Positions 38,096-47,645 of a stretch of 64,000 bases of DNA are shown piece by piece. The DNA is taken from positions 2,542,001 through 2,606,000 of the forward strand of contig NZ_CP147776.1 in assembly GCF_037300705.1 (NCBI RefSeq), in the 5' to 3' direction. The position numbers were made by a program, and so were the translations under genes. This DNA is from Massilia sp. W12 (lineage in GTDB: Bacteria; Pseudomonadota; Gammaproteobacteria; Burkholderiales; Burkholderiaceae_D). The notes beneath the pieces were generated by a model, which did not search any database, was not told where the DNA came from, and saw only the letters and a program-made list of their open reading frames with translations. The first letter of the stretch is position 1. Each line of letters begins with the position of its first letter.

Positions 38096-39340
38096 TCAAG
38101 CGAAATTCAAACCGGCGCGCGCAGCCACGGTATGCATATCTTTATCGCCGCGCCCGGACAGGCAGACCAGAATCACTTTCTCGCGCGGCAAGGTGCGCGC
38201 CAGCTTGGCGGCATACGCCAGCGCATGGCTGGATTCAAGCGCGGGAATAATGCCTTCAATCCGGCAGCAGTCATGGAAGGCGGCCAAGGCTTCTTCATCG
38301 GTGATGCCGACATACTGCGCGCGCCCGCTGTCTTTGAGCCAGGCGTGCTCCGGCCCCACACCCGGATAATCCAGGCCGGCGGAGACCGAATGGGTTTCAA
38401 TCACCTGCCCGTTTTCGTCTTGCAATAAATAGGTGCGGTTGCCGTGTAACACACCGGGCGTGCCGGCGCTCAACGAGGCCGCATGGCGACCGCTTTGTAT
38501 GCCATCGCCAGCCGCTTCCACCCCGATCAATTGCGCGCCGCTCTCGATATACGGATAGAAAATCCCCATCGCGTTGGAGCCGCCGCCAACGCAGGCCAGC
38601 ACATAATCCGGCTGGCGTCCGGCGACTTCCGGCATCTGCTGCAGGCATTCCTCGCCGATCACTGATTGAAAATCGCGCACCATCTTCGGATAGGGATGGG
38701 GGCCTGCCACCGTGCCGATGATGTAGAACGTGTTTTCCACATTCGTCACCCAATCGCGCATGGCTTCGTTCAAGGCGTCTTTCAAGGTTTTTGAACCTGA
38801 TTCCACCGGAACCACTTCAGCGCCCAACAATTTCATGCGATACACATTTTGCGCCTGCCGCTTGACGTCTTCGCTGCCCATATACACCACGCATTGCAAA
38901 CCAAAGCGGGCGCAAATGGTGGCGGTGGCCACGCCATGCTGGCCGGCGCCGGTTTCCGCAATCACGCGTGGTTTGCCCATACGCTTGGCCAACAAAGCCT
39001 GGCCGATCACATTATTGATTTTGTGCGCGCCGGTGTGGTTCAAATCTTCGCGCTTGAAATAGATTTGCGCACCGCCGGCCAGCTCAGACCAACGGCGGGC
39101 ATGGTAAATCGGCGAGGGCCGGCCCACAAAATGCTTTAACTCGTAACGGAATTCAGCCAGAAATTCAGGATCTTGCGCGAAATGCGCATACGCATCGCGC
39201 AATTCCTGCAAGGCGTAAGTCAGGGTTTCAGAAACGAAGCTGCCGCCAAATTGGCCGAAATGGCCACGTGCGTCAGGCAGATTCCAGTGTGGATTGTTAT
39301 GCAGCGGTGCGGAGCCTGCCGCCATGTTTTTATCAGTCAT
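38096..39340 (-). CDS. trpB: Tryptophan synthase beta chain
   Basis: This PLP enzyme joins indole and serine to make tryptophan. The 414-residue protein has the PLP Lys in HTGAHKINN, the [13 protein letters not shown] loop with the catalytic Glu region, and the phosphate-binding GGGSNAMG. The N-terminal start ([20 protein letters not shown]) is slightly long. It sits between trpF and trpA; trpEGDC are not in this window. Confidence 0.98.
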   Translation of the reverse strand: MTDKNMAAGSAPLHNNPHWNLPDARGHFGQFGGSFVSETLTYALQELRDAYAHFAQDPEFLAEFRYELKHFVGRPSPIYHARRWSELAGGAQIYFKREDLNHTGAHKINNVIGQALLAKRMGKPRVIAETGAGQHGVATATICARFGLQCVVYMGSEDVKRQAQNVYRMKLLGAEVVPVESGSKTLKDALNEAMRDWVTNVENTFYIIGTVAGPHPYPKMVRDFQSVIGEECLQQMPEVAGRQPDYVLACVGGGSNAMGIFYPYIESGAQLIGVEAAGDGIQSGRHAASLSAGTPGVLHGNRTYLLQDENGQVIETHSVSAGLDYPGVGPEHAWLKDSGRAQYVGITDEEALAAFHDCCRIEGIIPALESSHALAYAAKLARTLPREKVILVCLSGRGDKDMHTVAARAGLNFA

Positions 39341-39383
39341 GATGTCTTCCTGTGAGGCGCCAGGCGATCAGCCCGGCCTTGGC

Positions 39384-40034
39384 TCAAATTGCTTGCCGCG
39401 CGCAGGCAATAAATTCCTGCATTAATGCGGCGTCTTTGATGCCCTTTGCCGCCTCGACGCCGGAACTGACGTCAAGCGCAAACGGGCGCACAGTGCGGAC
39501 TGCGCCAGCTGCGTTTTGCACGCTCAAGCCACCACTCAAAACGGCCCGAGGAGCGAGATCTTTTGGAATGATAGACCAATCAAAAACCTTTCCAGCGCCA
39601 CCATAGGATTCAGTATGCGTATCCAGCAGCAGCGCACTGAACCAGGGGCTGGCCGCTTTCAACTCGGTTTCTGATTGTAGCAAATCATGCGCGGAATTGT
39701 CTGGGCGCACGCGAAAAGCGCGCATGAAGGGACGGCCAGCCGCTTGCGCCAGCGCAGCCGCCTGCTGCGGCGTTTCATCGCCATGCAGCTGCAACATGCC
39801 AACCGGTGCGCGCGCCAGCACCGCGCAGGCCTGCTCCGGCGTGGCGTTGACGAATAAGCCCACGGTTTGCACAAAGGGCGGAACGGCTTGCAGCAAGCTG
39901 CGCGCCTGCTCCGGATTGACATAACGCGGACTTTTTTCATAAAACACAAAACCCAAGGCGTCAGCGCCGGCGGCAACCGCCGCCAATACATCTTCCACCC
40001 GGGTCAGGCCGCAGATTTTGATTCTGGTTTTCAT
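39384..40034 (-). CDS. trpF: Phosphoribosylanthranilate isomerase
   Basis: Third step of tryptophan synthesis from anthranilate: an Amadori rearrangement of PRA. The 216-residue TIM barrel has the catalytic Cys in KICGLTRVED, the FVNATPEQ segment, LQLHGDET, and the catalytic Asp within LLLDTHT. The C-terminal DVSSGVEAAKGIKD binds phosphate. The ATG at 40034 overlaps the truA stop by 4 nt; a longer upstream frame is truA sequence. Confidence 0.96.
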   Translation of the reverse strand: MKTRIKICGLTRVEDVLAAVAAGADALGFVFYEKSPRYVNPEQARSLLQAVPPFVQTVGLFVNATPEQACAVLARAPVGMLQLHGDETPQQAAALAQAAGRPFMRAFRVRPDNSAHDLLQSETELKAASPWFSALLLDTHTESYGGAGKVFDWSIIPKDLAPRAVLSGGLSVQNAAGAVRTVRPFALDVSSGVEAAKGIKDAALMQEFIACARQAI

Positions 40035-40870
40035 CCCGCGACTCCATGCAAAAACGGTAATTCGGCATAGTCTTCCATCGGCAAGCCCCATGCCGGGTCA
40101 TAATTGATTTGCGCCAGATACAGTCCGTCCGGCATGAAAGTTGGCGCGGCGCGGCTGCGATCGCCCGCCGCCAACACCTCGCCCAGCCAGGGCGCCGGTT
40201 TGGCGCCGCTGCCGACATAAATCAAAGAGCCGACGATATTGCGCACCATATGATGCAAAAAGGCCGAGGCGCGCAAGGTGAAGACAAACATATCGCCGAT
40301 TTGGCGGATGCGCACTTCATGCATTTCCTTGACCGGCGTTTTGGCTTGGCAACCGGCGGCGCGGAATGCGGAAAAATCGTGCGTACCCAATAAACAGGCG
40401 GCGGCTTCTTGCATGCGCTGCAAATCAAGCGGGCGGAACACCCAGCCGGCGCGCCCGGCCAGAATCGGACTGCGCACTTTATTGTTGAACAGTAAATAAT
40501 GATAGGTGCGCGAAGTGGCGGCAAAGCGTGCATGGAATTCGCGCCCGTCCGCCAGCGCCAGCGGCACTTCACAGGCCCAGCGCACCGCAATGCTCTTGGG
40601 CAAAAACGCATTCACCCCATTCACCCAGGAGTAATCGCTGCGCGCCAGATCCGTATCAAAATGCACCACCTGCTGCAGCGCGTGCACCCCGGCATCCGTG
40701 CGACCGGCGCAGGTGGTATGTAATTGGCGTGTGGAAAATTGTGCTAAAGCCGCTTCCAGCACATCCTGCACTGTATTTTGATGCGGCTGCGATTGATAGC
40801 CTTGCCAGGATGAGCCGTCATATTGCAGGCCCAGCACGATGCGGCGCATCGCCGCTGCTTCTTGATTCAT
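40031..40870 (-). CDS. truA: tRNA pseudouridine synthase A
   Basis: Makes pseudouridine at positions 38-40 of tRNA anticodon arms. The 279-residue protein has the catalytic Asp in GRTDAGVHALQQ, the LQYDGSSWQGYQSQ start, SRTYHYLLFN, and FLHHMVRNIVGSLIYVG. The start is MNQEAAAMRRIVLG; the internal MRRIVLG Met (40849) is possible. Its place between fimV and trpF is the conserved order in Pseudomonas and betaproteobacteria. Confidence 0.96.
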   Translation of the reverse strand: MNQEAAAMRRIVLGLQYDGSSWQGYQSQPHQNTVQDVLEAALAQFSTRQLHTTCAGRTDAGVHALQQVVHFDTDLARSDYSWVNGVNAFLPKSIAVRWACEVPLALADGREFHARFAATSRTYHYLLFNNKVRSPILAGRAGWVFRPLDLQRMQEAAACLLGTHDFSAFRAAGCQAKTPVKEMHEVRIRQIGDMFVFTLRASAFLHHMVRNIVGSLIYVGSGAKPAPWLGEVLAAGDRSRAAPTFMPDGLYLAQINYDPAWGLPMEDYAELPFLHGVAG

Positions 40871-40879
40871 TGTTCTCAC

Positions 40880-40907
40880 CAAAGAAAACGGGCGACTATG
40901 CGCCCGT
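40880..40907 (-). terminator. Second hairpin after fimV (tandem terminator)
   Basis: A 7-bp GC stem (ACGGGCG/CGCCCGT) with TTTTCTTT after it on the minus strand, just before truA. Together with the hairpin at 40916 it forms two terminators in a row. Confidence 0.7.
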
Positions 40908-40915
40908 TGTTTTTC

Positions 40916-40951
40916 TTGCAAAAACAGGCAGGGCAAGCCCTGCCCTGCCTT
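40916..40951 (-). terminator. Rho-independent terminator of fimV
   Basis: Right after the fimV stop, on the minus strand, AGGCAGGGC pairs with GCCCTGCCT and is followed by TGTTTTTG. The stem also allows alternative pairing because of a repeated CAGGG. Confidence 0.85.
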
Positions 40952-40952
40952 C

Positions 40953-43900
40953 TTACGCCAATTTGGCGCGCATAGCCTTTGCTTTTTCGACTTGTTCCGG
41001 AGAACCGCCCTTGATCACTTCATCGATCAATTCGCGTGCGCCTTCCTTGTCGCCAATTTCCTGATAGGCAATCGCCAGATCCAGCTTGGTTTCCATTTCC
41101 ATTTGCGCAGAACTCATTTCACCGTCGCCAGCGCTCAAATCGTCCAATGCCGCCGGGGCATCTTCCTGCTTGAGATCAAGGTCCAGCGCGCCCAGGTCAA
41201 ATTCCTCGGTCTCCATATTAGCGAGTGGCGGCGGGGCATCGGCTTGCGGCGCATCCAGGCTGGCCAGTTCGTCCAGCATGCCAGCCAATTCAGCATCATC
41301 CGCACTGACCGGCGCTGCCGCATGCATGGTTTCCTGCTCAGCGCCAAAATCCAGATCCGGCACACTGTCAAGGCTCATGCCGGCTTCTGCCGCAGCCAAT
41401 TCCGCCGCCAGATCCAATTCAGGCACATCCGCTGCAGCTGCATCCACTTGCGGCAGATCGAGCGAGAGACCGAGATCCGGCAAGGGGTCGAGTTGCGGCG
41501 CAGCAGCCGGGGCCGCCGGAGCGTGCGCAATAATCGTGGCGTCCTCATCGAAATCCGGCAAATCCAGATCCATGGAAGCGGCGTCAAATTTGGCGGTGGC
41601 TTGCATGTCTTCCAGCGGAGCCGGTGCAGGGGCCGGCGCCGGCGCATCCAGATTGAAGTCGCCAAAATCAAAATCGTCCACTTCTGCAGCCGGGGCCGGC
41701 GCTGCGACTGCTTGCGGGGCCTCGGTCGGGAAGTCCAGATCCACCGCAGACAGATCCGGCATGGCCGGGGCTGCAACCGGAGCGGCAGCGGCGGCGGCTG
41801 GCGGCGGCGCAAAATTCAAGCCGCCCAGATCAAAGTCGAGCACATCCTCTTCAGCCGGGGCCGGCGCAGCCGTTGGTGCTGGCGCCGGGGCCGGGGCCTG
41901 CGCGCCCAGATCCAGATCCAGGGCGCTCAGTTGATCCGCTGCGTCTTCAGGCAAATCAAAATTGAAATCATCTTCCGCCGCCGCCGCAGGGGCCGGAGCC
42001 GGGGCCGGGCCGGGTTGCTGAGTGCTGACCAACAGCGCTTCCGGATCCAGATCTTCCAGCGGCTCAGTGGACGAGGCCAGGATCGGGTCGGGCTTGGCCG
42101 CTGGCGCATCGCCGGTGGCGTACATCGGATTATTCGGATCAATCGATTGACCCAGCGCAGCAGCTTGCGCCCAGTCATCGCCCTCACCCTGGGTCAGCGA
42201 ATACAATTCGCCGGCCTGCACTTCAAATGCGCGGGTGTCTTTGCGGCTGGCGTAGATTTCCAGCAGTTTCAGACGGACAGCAGTGCGTTCCGGTTGCGAG
42301 CGCAGGGCTTCCTTGAGGATTTCCTCGGCTTGCACATCGCGGCCATAGGCGATGTACACATCCGCTTCTGCGACCGGATCGACTTCATTGGCGTCGAGCT
42401 GGCTGGCGGACGGCGCGAAATTCGAGTTGAACACACTGTTATTGGTGTCCACGCTCTGTCCGCCGGTCTGGCCGAACATGGAATTGGCCACCATGCTGGA
42501 CTCGCCCAGCATGCTGGATTCAAATTTGGATTGTTCTGCTTCACGACGGCGACGGATGCCCAGGAAGGCCAGACCGCCGGCCAGCAGACCGCCGGCAGCC
42601 AGCACCGGCCAGAACAGCGCATTATCAGTCAGGCTCTCAAAGAAACCCGGTTCCGGCGGCGGAGGCGGCGGCGGCGGAACAATGGTTTTCTTCTTCATCG
42701 GCGCCGGGCTGGGCGTGACGCTGGGTGTCGGTGTGGCTTGTGCATCCGCCGGCGCGCTGGCGGCGGCAGATGCCATGGATGCCGCAGCGGAGGCCGCAGC
42801 TGACGCCGCCGGGGTCGGCGTGGCGAGCGCCGAAGCGCTGGCGGAAGGCTTGATTTCCGGCTTGACTTCGGCCTTGACTTCCTGCTTCACCTCAGGCTTG
42901 ACGGCAGGCGTCGGGCTGGGAGCCGGGGTTGGCGTCGGACTTGGCTTGGCCGCCGGCGTCGGGCTTGGCGTCGGCGTCGGCGTGGCGCTGGCCTTGGCCG
43001 AAGCGGAAGGCTTGACTTCCGGCTTCTTGCTTTGTTCCGCCAGCGCCTTGTTCTTCACTTCCACCAGTTTATTCAACTCGGCGATATTCTTTTCCAGCTC
43101 GGAGACGCGCGCCTTAGCCTCTGCCAATTGCTTGTTCTGCGCAATCTTGTCCTCATCCGCCGGCTTGCCGGCCTTGGACAATTTGAGTTTGTCGGCTGCT
43201 TCGCTGGTGGCGGTCGGACGTTCTTCAATCTTGGCGCCGATCTTGCCGCTGCCGGATTGCTTGACATCCGCGCCTTTGGCCGGGGCCGCTTCGACCTGGC
43301 CGGCGAGTTTATTGCGATAGCTGTTGAAATCATCGGCTTGCGCCAGCACCAGACTGCGCGCTTCGGCTTGCGGAATGGCTTTGGCTGCATCAGCGTCTGG
43401 CACATTCAAAATCTGGCCGGAACGCAAACGGTTCATATTGTTGCCGACAAAGGCATTGGTGTTGGCGCGATACAGCGCAGCCAGCATTTGATCCAGGGAA
43501 ATCCCTTCGGGCTTCAACTCACGCGCAATCTTGCCCAGCGTGTCGCCCTTTTTCACTTCGTAGTTGTCGCCGGTTTTGGCGGCTGTCTTGCCTTCTTCCT
43601 TGGCTGGCGCGGCCGCTGTGCTGTCAGCAGCTTGTTCAGGCGCTTTTTCCGCTGCCGGTTTCACTGCTTTGCCGCGACCTTTGCCGAGGGGCTTCTTGCC
43701 GCTGTCCGCCGCTGCGGCGGTGCTGGCCGGACTTGCCGCCGCCACTGCGGTGGCCGCGCTCTTACCCTTATCCGCGCCGGAGGCGATTTGCGCGCTCTGC
43801 GTGGTCTTCAGGTCGGCGGGATCCAGCAGGAAGGTGTATTCACGCACGATGCGGCCATTGCTGCTGGAGAGTTCCAACAGCATATCCACAAATGGCTCAT

Positions 43901-44231
43901 TCACCGGCTGCGACGAAGAAATGCGGATGAAATTGCGGCTGCCGCGCTGATCGACGGCAAAGCGCAATGACAACAAAGCGGGATTGAATTCGATATTGGC
44001 CTGTTTATATGCTTCGGCAGGGGCCAGCTTGGCGGCCAGGCTGCCTACTTCATCAGGCGTGACTGCAGTCAACTCGATTTCCGCATTCAGGGGCTGGCCC
44101 AGAGCGGAAAGTACTGTCAACTTGCCCAAGCCTGCTGCTTGCGCACTGGAGAGCATCAGCGCAGAGGCAACAGCAGCGCTGAGCGTATTCTTGGCGATAG
44201 AGAGAAACTTTGGGCGAGTATTAGAGTGCAT
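40953..44231 (-). CDS. fimV: FimV-like peptidoglycan-binding polarity hub protein
   Basis: FimV organises type IV pili and polar signalling in pseudomonads. This 1092-residue protein has a signal peptide (about 1-32, ending AQA) and an N-terminal FimV domain starting GLGKLTVLSALGQPLNAEIEL. A LysM motif follows (NYEVKKGDTLGKIARELKPEG, near 222-270). Then come a coiled-coil segment (about 360-400), a Pro/Thr/Ala-rich linker and an eight-proline run before the single membrane helix (about 560-580). A long acidic cytoplasmic part has many DFDLG/LDLPD repeats. It ends in the FimV C-terminal TPR-like motif (TKLDLAIAYQEIGDKEGAREL). I start at MHSNTRPKFLS; Mets 4 and 14 residues earlier are possible. 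Confidence 0.92.
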   Translation of the reverse strand: MHSNTRPKFLSIAKNTLSAAVASALMLSSAQAAGLGKLTVLSALGQPLNAEIELTAVTPDEVGSLAAKLAPAEAYKQANIEFNPALLSLRFAVDQRGSRNFIRISSSQPVNEPFVDMLLELSSSNGRIVREYTFLLDPADLKTTQSAQIASGADKGKSAATAVAAASPASTAAAADSGKKPLGKGRGKAVKPAAEKAPEQAADSTAAAPAKEEGKTAAKTGDNYEVKKGDTLGKIARELKPEGISLDQMLAALYRANTNAFVGNNMNRLRSGQILNVPDADAAKAIPQAEARSLVLAQADDFNSYRNKLAGQVEAAPAKGADVKQSGSGKIGAKIEERPTATSEAADKLKLSKAGKPADEDKIAQNKQLAEAKARVSELEKNIAELNKLVEVKNKALAEQSKKPEVKPSASAKASATPTPTPSPTPAAKPSPTPTPAPSPTPAVKPEVKQEVKAEVKPEIKPSASASALATPTPAASAAASAAASMASAAASAPADAQATPTPSVTPSPAPMKKKTIVPPPPPPPPEPGFFESLTDNALFWPVLAAGGLLAGGLAFLGIRRRREAEQSKFESSMLGESSMVANSMFGQTGGQSVDTNNSVFNSNFAPSASQLDANEVDPVAEADVYIAYGRDVQAEEILKEALRSQPERTAVRLKLLEIYASRKDTRAFEVQAGELYSLTQGEGDDWAQAAALGQSIDPNNPMYATGDAPAAKPDPILASSTEPLEDLDPEALLVSTQQPGPAPAPAPAAAAEDDFNFDLPEDAADQLSALDLDLGAQAPAPAPAPTAAPAPAEEDVLDFDLGGLNFAPPPAAAAAAPVAAPAMPDLSAVDLDFPTEAPQAVAAPAPAAEVDDFDFGDFNLDAPAPAPAPAPLEDMQATAKFDAASMDLDLPDFDEDATIIAHAPAAPAAAPQLDPLPDLGLSLDLPQVDAAAADVPELDLAAELAAAEAGMSLDSVPDLDFGAEQETMHAAAPVSADDAELAGMLDELASLDAPQADAPPPLANMETEEFDLGALDLDLKQEDAPAALDDLSAGDGEMSSAQMEMETKLDLAIAYQEIGDKEGARELIDEVIKGGSPEQVEKAKAMRAKLA

Positions 44232-44267
44232 TTTTCGTGGCATGGAATGAATACTGTTCGGATAAAA

Positions 44268-44281
44268 TTGCACAAGTGCAA
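44268..44281. promoter_or_regulatory. Palindrome TTGCAC-AA-GTGCAA upstream of fimV
   Basis: Perfect 6-bp arms with a 2-bp centre lie 37 nt before the chosen fimV ATG. The symmetry suggests an operator for a dimeric regulator or a small hairpin in the leader. No regulator can be named. Confidence 0.35.
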
Positions 44282-44365
44282 CTTTATTTTTTCATTATTT
44301 CTCGGACTTTCAAAATATCATCATGGACTTGGCCATGCAAGCTGATCCAACCTCTTAACATCCGC

Positions 44366-44406
44366 AAAATGCAAAGCCGCCTGCAAAAGTCCTGCAGGCG
44401 GCTGAT
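44366..44406 (-). terminator. Rho-independent terminator of asd
   Basis: An 11-bp perfect stem (AGCCGCCTGCA with its complement, 7-nt loop) is followed on the minus strand by TTTGCATTTTG. It is about 70 nt downstream of the asd stop and isolates fimV transcription. Confidence 0.8.
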
Positions 44407-44472
44407 TTGCGTTGCAGAATGACAACGCCCGATTGTCTCATCATCCGGGCTATATTGTCAGTTCATACACAT

Positions 44473-45594
44473 TCATTTTTCGAGAATAATCCGCAACATA
44501 CGGCGCAGCGGTTCAGCCGCGCCCCACAATAATTGATCGCCGACGGTGAAAGCGGACAGATATTCGCCGCCCATTTGCATCTTGCGCAGACGGCCCACCG
44601 GGATCGTCAGCGTACCTGTCACCGCCGCCGGGGTCAGATCGCGCATCGAGGCTTCACGCGTGTTCGGCACCAGTTTCACCCAATCATTATGGGAAGCGAT
44701 GATGCCGTGCAATTCATCCAGCGGCACATCTTTCTTGAGTTTGATGGTCAGCGCTTGCGAATGGCAGCGCATGGCGCCGATGCGCACGCACAGGCCATCC
44801 ATCGGAATCAGGCCATCGCCGGCGGTGCGTCCCAGAATCTTATTGGTTTCCGCGCCGCCCTTCCATTCCTCACGCGAAACGCCATTGCCCAGATCTTTAT
44901 CAATCCAGGGAATCAGATTGCCGGCCAGCGGCACGCCGAAATTCTTGATTTCCTGCTCATTCAACCCATGTTGCGTTTGCAGCACCTGGCGGTCGATTTC
45001 CAGAATCGCCGAAGCCGGATCATCCAACAGCGGCTTGACGCTGGCGTTGATCGTGCCGAACTGGGTCAGCAATTCGCGCATGTGTTGCGCGCCGCCGCCG
45101 GACGCGGCTTGATAGGTCATGCTGCTGGCCCACTCCACCAGATCTTGCGCAAACAAACCGCCCAGACCCATCAGCATGCAAGACACGGTGCAATTGCCGC
45201 CGATGAAATTTTTGCCGCCGGCGGCCAGCGCATTTTTGATCACTTGCAAATTCACCGGATCGAGAATGATCACGGCGTCATCCGCCATGCGCAGTGAGGA
45301 TGCGGCGTCAATCCAATAGCCATCCCAGCCGGCAGCGCGCAGCTGCGGATAGACTTCATTGGTGTAATCGCCGCCCTGGCAGGTAATAATGATGTCGCAT
45401 TTCTTGAGTGTCCCGATATCATTGGCATCCTGCAAAGTGGTTTCATTTTTCGCCAGCGCAGGCGCTTTACCGCCCTTGTTCGAGGTCGAAAAGAAAACCG
45501 GTTCAATCAGGTCGAAATCGCCTTCTTGCTGCATGCGCTGCATCAGCACCGAACCGACCATGCCACGCCAACCTACCAAGCCAACCAATTTCAT
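44473..45594 (-). CDS. asd: Aspartate-semialdehyde dehydrogenase
   Basis: Reduces aspartyl phosphate with NADPH, feeding lysine, DAP, methionine and threonine synthesis. The 373-residue proteobacterial-type enzyme starts [18 protein letters not shown] (Rossmann loop). It has the catalytic Cys in [12 protein letters not shown] and the His in [14 protein letters not shown]. Three ATGs are in a row; the third (45594) has the best distance from AAGGA. It lies 136 nt after leuB. Confidence 0.97.
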   Translation of the reverse strand: MKLVGLVGWRGMVGSVLMQRMQQEGDFDLIEPVFFSTSNKGGKAPALAKNETTLQDANDIGTLKKCDIIITCQGGDYTNEVYPQLRAAGWDGYWIDAASSLRMADDAVIILDPVNLQVIKNALAAGGKNFIGGNCTVSCMLMGLGGLFAQDLVEWASSMTYQAASGGGAQHMRELLTQFGTINASVKPLLDDPASAILEIDRQVLQTQHGLNEQEIKNFGVPLAGNLIPWIDKDLGNGVSREEWKGGAETNKILGRTAGDGLIPMDGLCVRIGAMRCHSQALTIKLKKDVPLDELHGIIASHNDWVKLVPNTREASMRDLTPAAVTGTLTIPVGRLRKMQMGGEYLSAFTVGDQLLWGAAEPLRRMLRIILEK

Positions 45595-45730
45595 CATCAT
45601 TTCCTTAATTCCAGACCAGCCTCACTGGTCCTGCCTGATCACAATGCGGGTGAGGCCCGCTGAGTTGCGGGAGATCCAGACGCCACACCCCCTGTGCGCG
45701 CCCGGCCCGCTTGAATTGTTGCGCCGCCAT

Positions 45731-46810
45731 TCAGGCTGCGCTCCGCAATGCCGCCAACACCGCTTCGCCCATACCGCGCGTGCCGACTTTTTGCATGCCC
45801 GGCTCGTAAATATCCGCCGTGCGCACGCCTTGCGCCAAGACTTGCTTGACCGCCCGCTCAATCCGCTGCGCCGCTTCTTCCTGGTTGAAGGTGTAACGCA
45901 ACATCATGGCCGCTGACAAAATCGTGGCCAGCGGATTGGCCACATCACGCCCGGCGATGTCCGGCGCCGAGCCATGCGAAGGCTCATACAAGCCTTTATT
46001 ATTTTCATCCAGGGAAGCGGAAGGCAGCATGCCGATGGAGCCGGTCAACATCGCCGCCGCATCAGACAAGATGTCGCCAAACATATTGCCGGTGACAATC
46101 ACATCAAAGTTTTTCGGTGCGCGCACCAGCTGCATCGCAGCATTATCAACATACATGTGATCCAGTTTGACATCAGGATATTGCAACCCTGTGTCTGTCA
46201 CGATTTCCTTCCAGAATTGGAAGGTTTCCAGCACATTCGCCTTGTCCACGCTGGTCAAACGGCCTTGCCGCTTTTGCGCCGCCTGGAACGCGACATGTGC
46301 GATGCGGCGGATCTCGCCTTCCGCATAACGCATGGTGTCAAAGCCTTCGCGCTGGCCGGCAAACTGGCCATCGGGACAGGTGCGCACCCCGCGCGGTTTG
46401 CCGAAATAAATATCGCCGGTCAATTCGCGCACAATCAGAATATCCAGTCCCGAGACCACTTCCGGCTTCAGGGTGGAGGCATTCGCCAGTTCAGGATACA
46501 AAATCGCCGGACGCAAATTGGCAAACAGATTCAATTCGCGGCGCAAGCCTAAAATCGCCTGCTCCGGGCGCAAGGGACGCTCCAAATTATCGTATTTCCA
46601 ATCGCCGACCGCGCCGAACAACACCGCATCCGCCTGTTTGGCCAAGGCCAGGGTGGCTTGCGGCAGCGGATGGCCATGCGCTTCATAGCCGGCGCCGCCG
46701 ACTGCCGCCTGTTCCAGCTCAAGCGGCAATTCAAGCGCCTGCAAAACCTTGACTGCCTGCGCGACAATTTCCGGGCCGATGCCGTCGCCTGGCAAAATCG
46801 CTATCTTCAT
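45731..46810 (-). CDS. leuB: 3-isopropylmalate dehydrogenase
   Basis: NAD-dependent oxidative decarboxylation in leucine synthesis. The 359-residue protein starts [18 protein letters not shown]. It has the substrate-binding [11 protein letters not shown], the metal-site [17 protein letters not shown], and the NAD loop [18 protein letters not shown]. The start overlaps the leuD stop (ATGA), showing leuCDB is one unit. Confidence 0.98.
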   Translation of the reverse strand: MKIAILPGDGIGPEIVAQAVKVLQALELPLELEQAAVGGAGYEAHGHPLPQATLALAKQADAVLFGAVGDWKYDNLERPLRPEQAILGLRRELNLFANLRPAILYPELANASTLKPEVVSGLDILIVRELTGDIYFGKPRGVRTCPDGQFAGQREGFDTMRYAEGEIRRIAHVAFQAAQKRQGRLTSVDKANVLETFQFWKEIVTDTGLQYPDVKLDHMYVDNAAMQLVRAPKNFDVIVTGNMFGDILSDAAAMLTGSIGMLPSASLDENNKGLYEPSHGSAPDIAGRDVANPLATILSAAMMLRYTFNQEEAAQRIERAVKQVLAQGVRTADIYEPGMQKVGTRGMGEAVLAALRSAA

Positions 46811-47463
46811 ACTGCCTCCAGGGTTTTGGCCAGCCAGGGATGTTGGGCTAAACGCTGCGCTTCAAACGCGCGGATCTTATCGGCGTGCTGCAACGTCAGG
46901 CCGATATCATCGAGGCCATTCAAGAGACAATATTTGCGGAAGGCGTCCACCTCAAAACCATGCACCAGAGCGCCATCGGCTTGCCGCACCTGTTGCTGTT
47001 GCAGATCAATCACCAGCTGCATGCCGGGGGTGGCTTGCACTTGCTGGAATAACTGTTCAATCACCGCCTCCGGCAACACCACCGGCAACAATCCGTTTTT
47101 AAAGCAGTTATTGAAAAAGATATCGGCAAAGCTGGGGGCCAGCACAGCGGCAAACCCATATTGCTGCAGCGCCCAGGGGGCGTGTTCGCGCGAGGAGCCG
47201 CAACCGAAGTTTTTGCGCGTCAAGAGCACTGAGGCGCCCTGATAGCGCGCCTGATTCAAGACAAAATCAGGATTCGGCTGGCGCTGGGCCACCGGCACAC
47301 CCGGCTCGCCCGGATCCAGATAACGCCAGGAATCGAACAGATTTTCGCCAAAACCGGTGCGCAAAATCGACTTCAAAAACTGCTTGGGAATGATGGCGTC
47401 GGTATCGACATTGGCGCGATCCAGCGGCGCCACCAAACCTTGATGTACAGTGAATTTTTCCAT
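46807..47463 (-). CDS. leuD: 3-isopropylmalate dehydratase small subunit
   Basis: Small subunit of isopropylmalate isomerase, 218 residues. It has the [17 protein letters not shown] segment and the substrate-contacting [16 protein letters not shown]. It pairs with LeuC encoded upstream, with a small lipoprotein gene between them. Confidence 0.97.
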   Translation of the reverse strand: MEKFTVHQGLVAPLDRANVDTDAIIPKQFLKSILRTGFGENLFDSWRYLDPGEPGVPVAQRQPNPDFVLNQARYQGASVLLTRKNFGCGSSREHAPWALQQYGFAAVLAPSFADIFFNNCFKNGLLPVVLPEAVIEQLFQQVQATPGMQLVIDLQQQQVRQADGALVHGFEVDAFRKYCLLNGLDDIGLTLQHADKIRAFEAQRLAQHPWLAKTLEAV

Positions 47464-47499
47464 ATCAAACCTGTTGCAGGGACGTATTACGTCCTTGGG

Positions 47500-47628
47500 T
47501 CATTTCTTGCCGACGCCCTCAACCGCCTCGCCGACTTTCTTCACATCCTTGCCTATGCCTTGCACGGTATTACAGGCTGATAGCGATAGCACCAGCAAAA
47601 TCAGCCAAGCGTAAGTTTTGGATTTCAT
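47500..47628 (-). CDS. Entericidin-like small lipoprotein
   Basis: This 42-residue protein is too short for most gene callers but well supported. A perfect AGGAGG lies 4 nt before the ATG. A short signal peptide follows, with lipobox LSAC, then a mature helix NTVQGIGKDVKKVGEAVEG ending GKK. This is the entericidin A/B pattern (C-N-T-x-x-G-x-G-x-D followed by a helix). In E. coli the pair is a membrane antidote/toxin; here only one is seen. It lies between leuC (17 nt) and leuD (36 nt), on the same strand and so in the same transcript. Confidence 0.88.
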   Translation of the reverse strand: MKSKTYAWLILLVLSLSACNTVQGIGKDVKKVGEAVEGVGKK

Positions 47629-47645
47629 CATTCCTCCTGCATGAT

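Noticed and set aside
40992-42803. 603-codon frame antisense to fimV
   Set aside because: It comes from the low-complexity acidic repeats of fimV; Arg/Gly/Ser-rich composition without domains.
41800-43000. Repetitive Pro/Thr/Ala blocks in fimV as a possible repeat array or CRISPR
   Set aside because: Repeats are codon-level low complexity within the reading frame, with no regular spacers.
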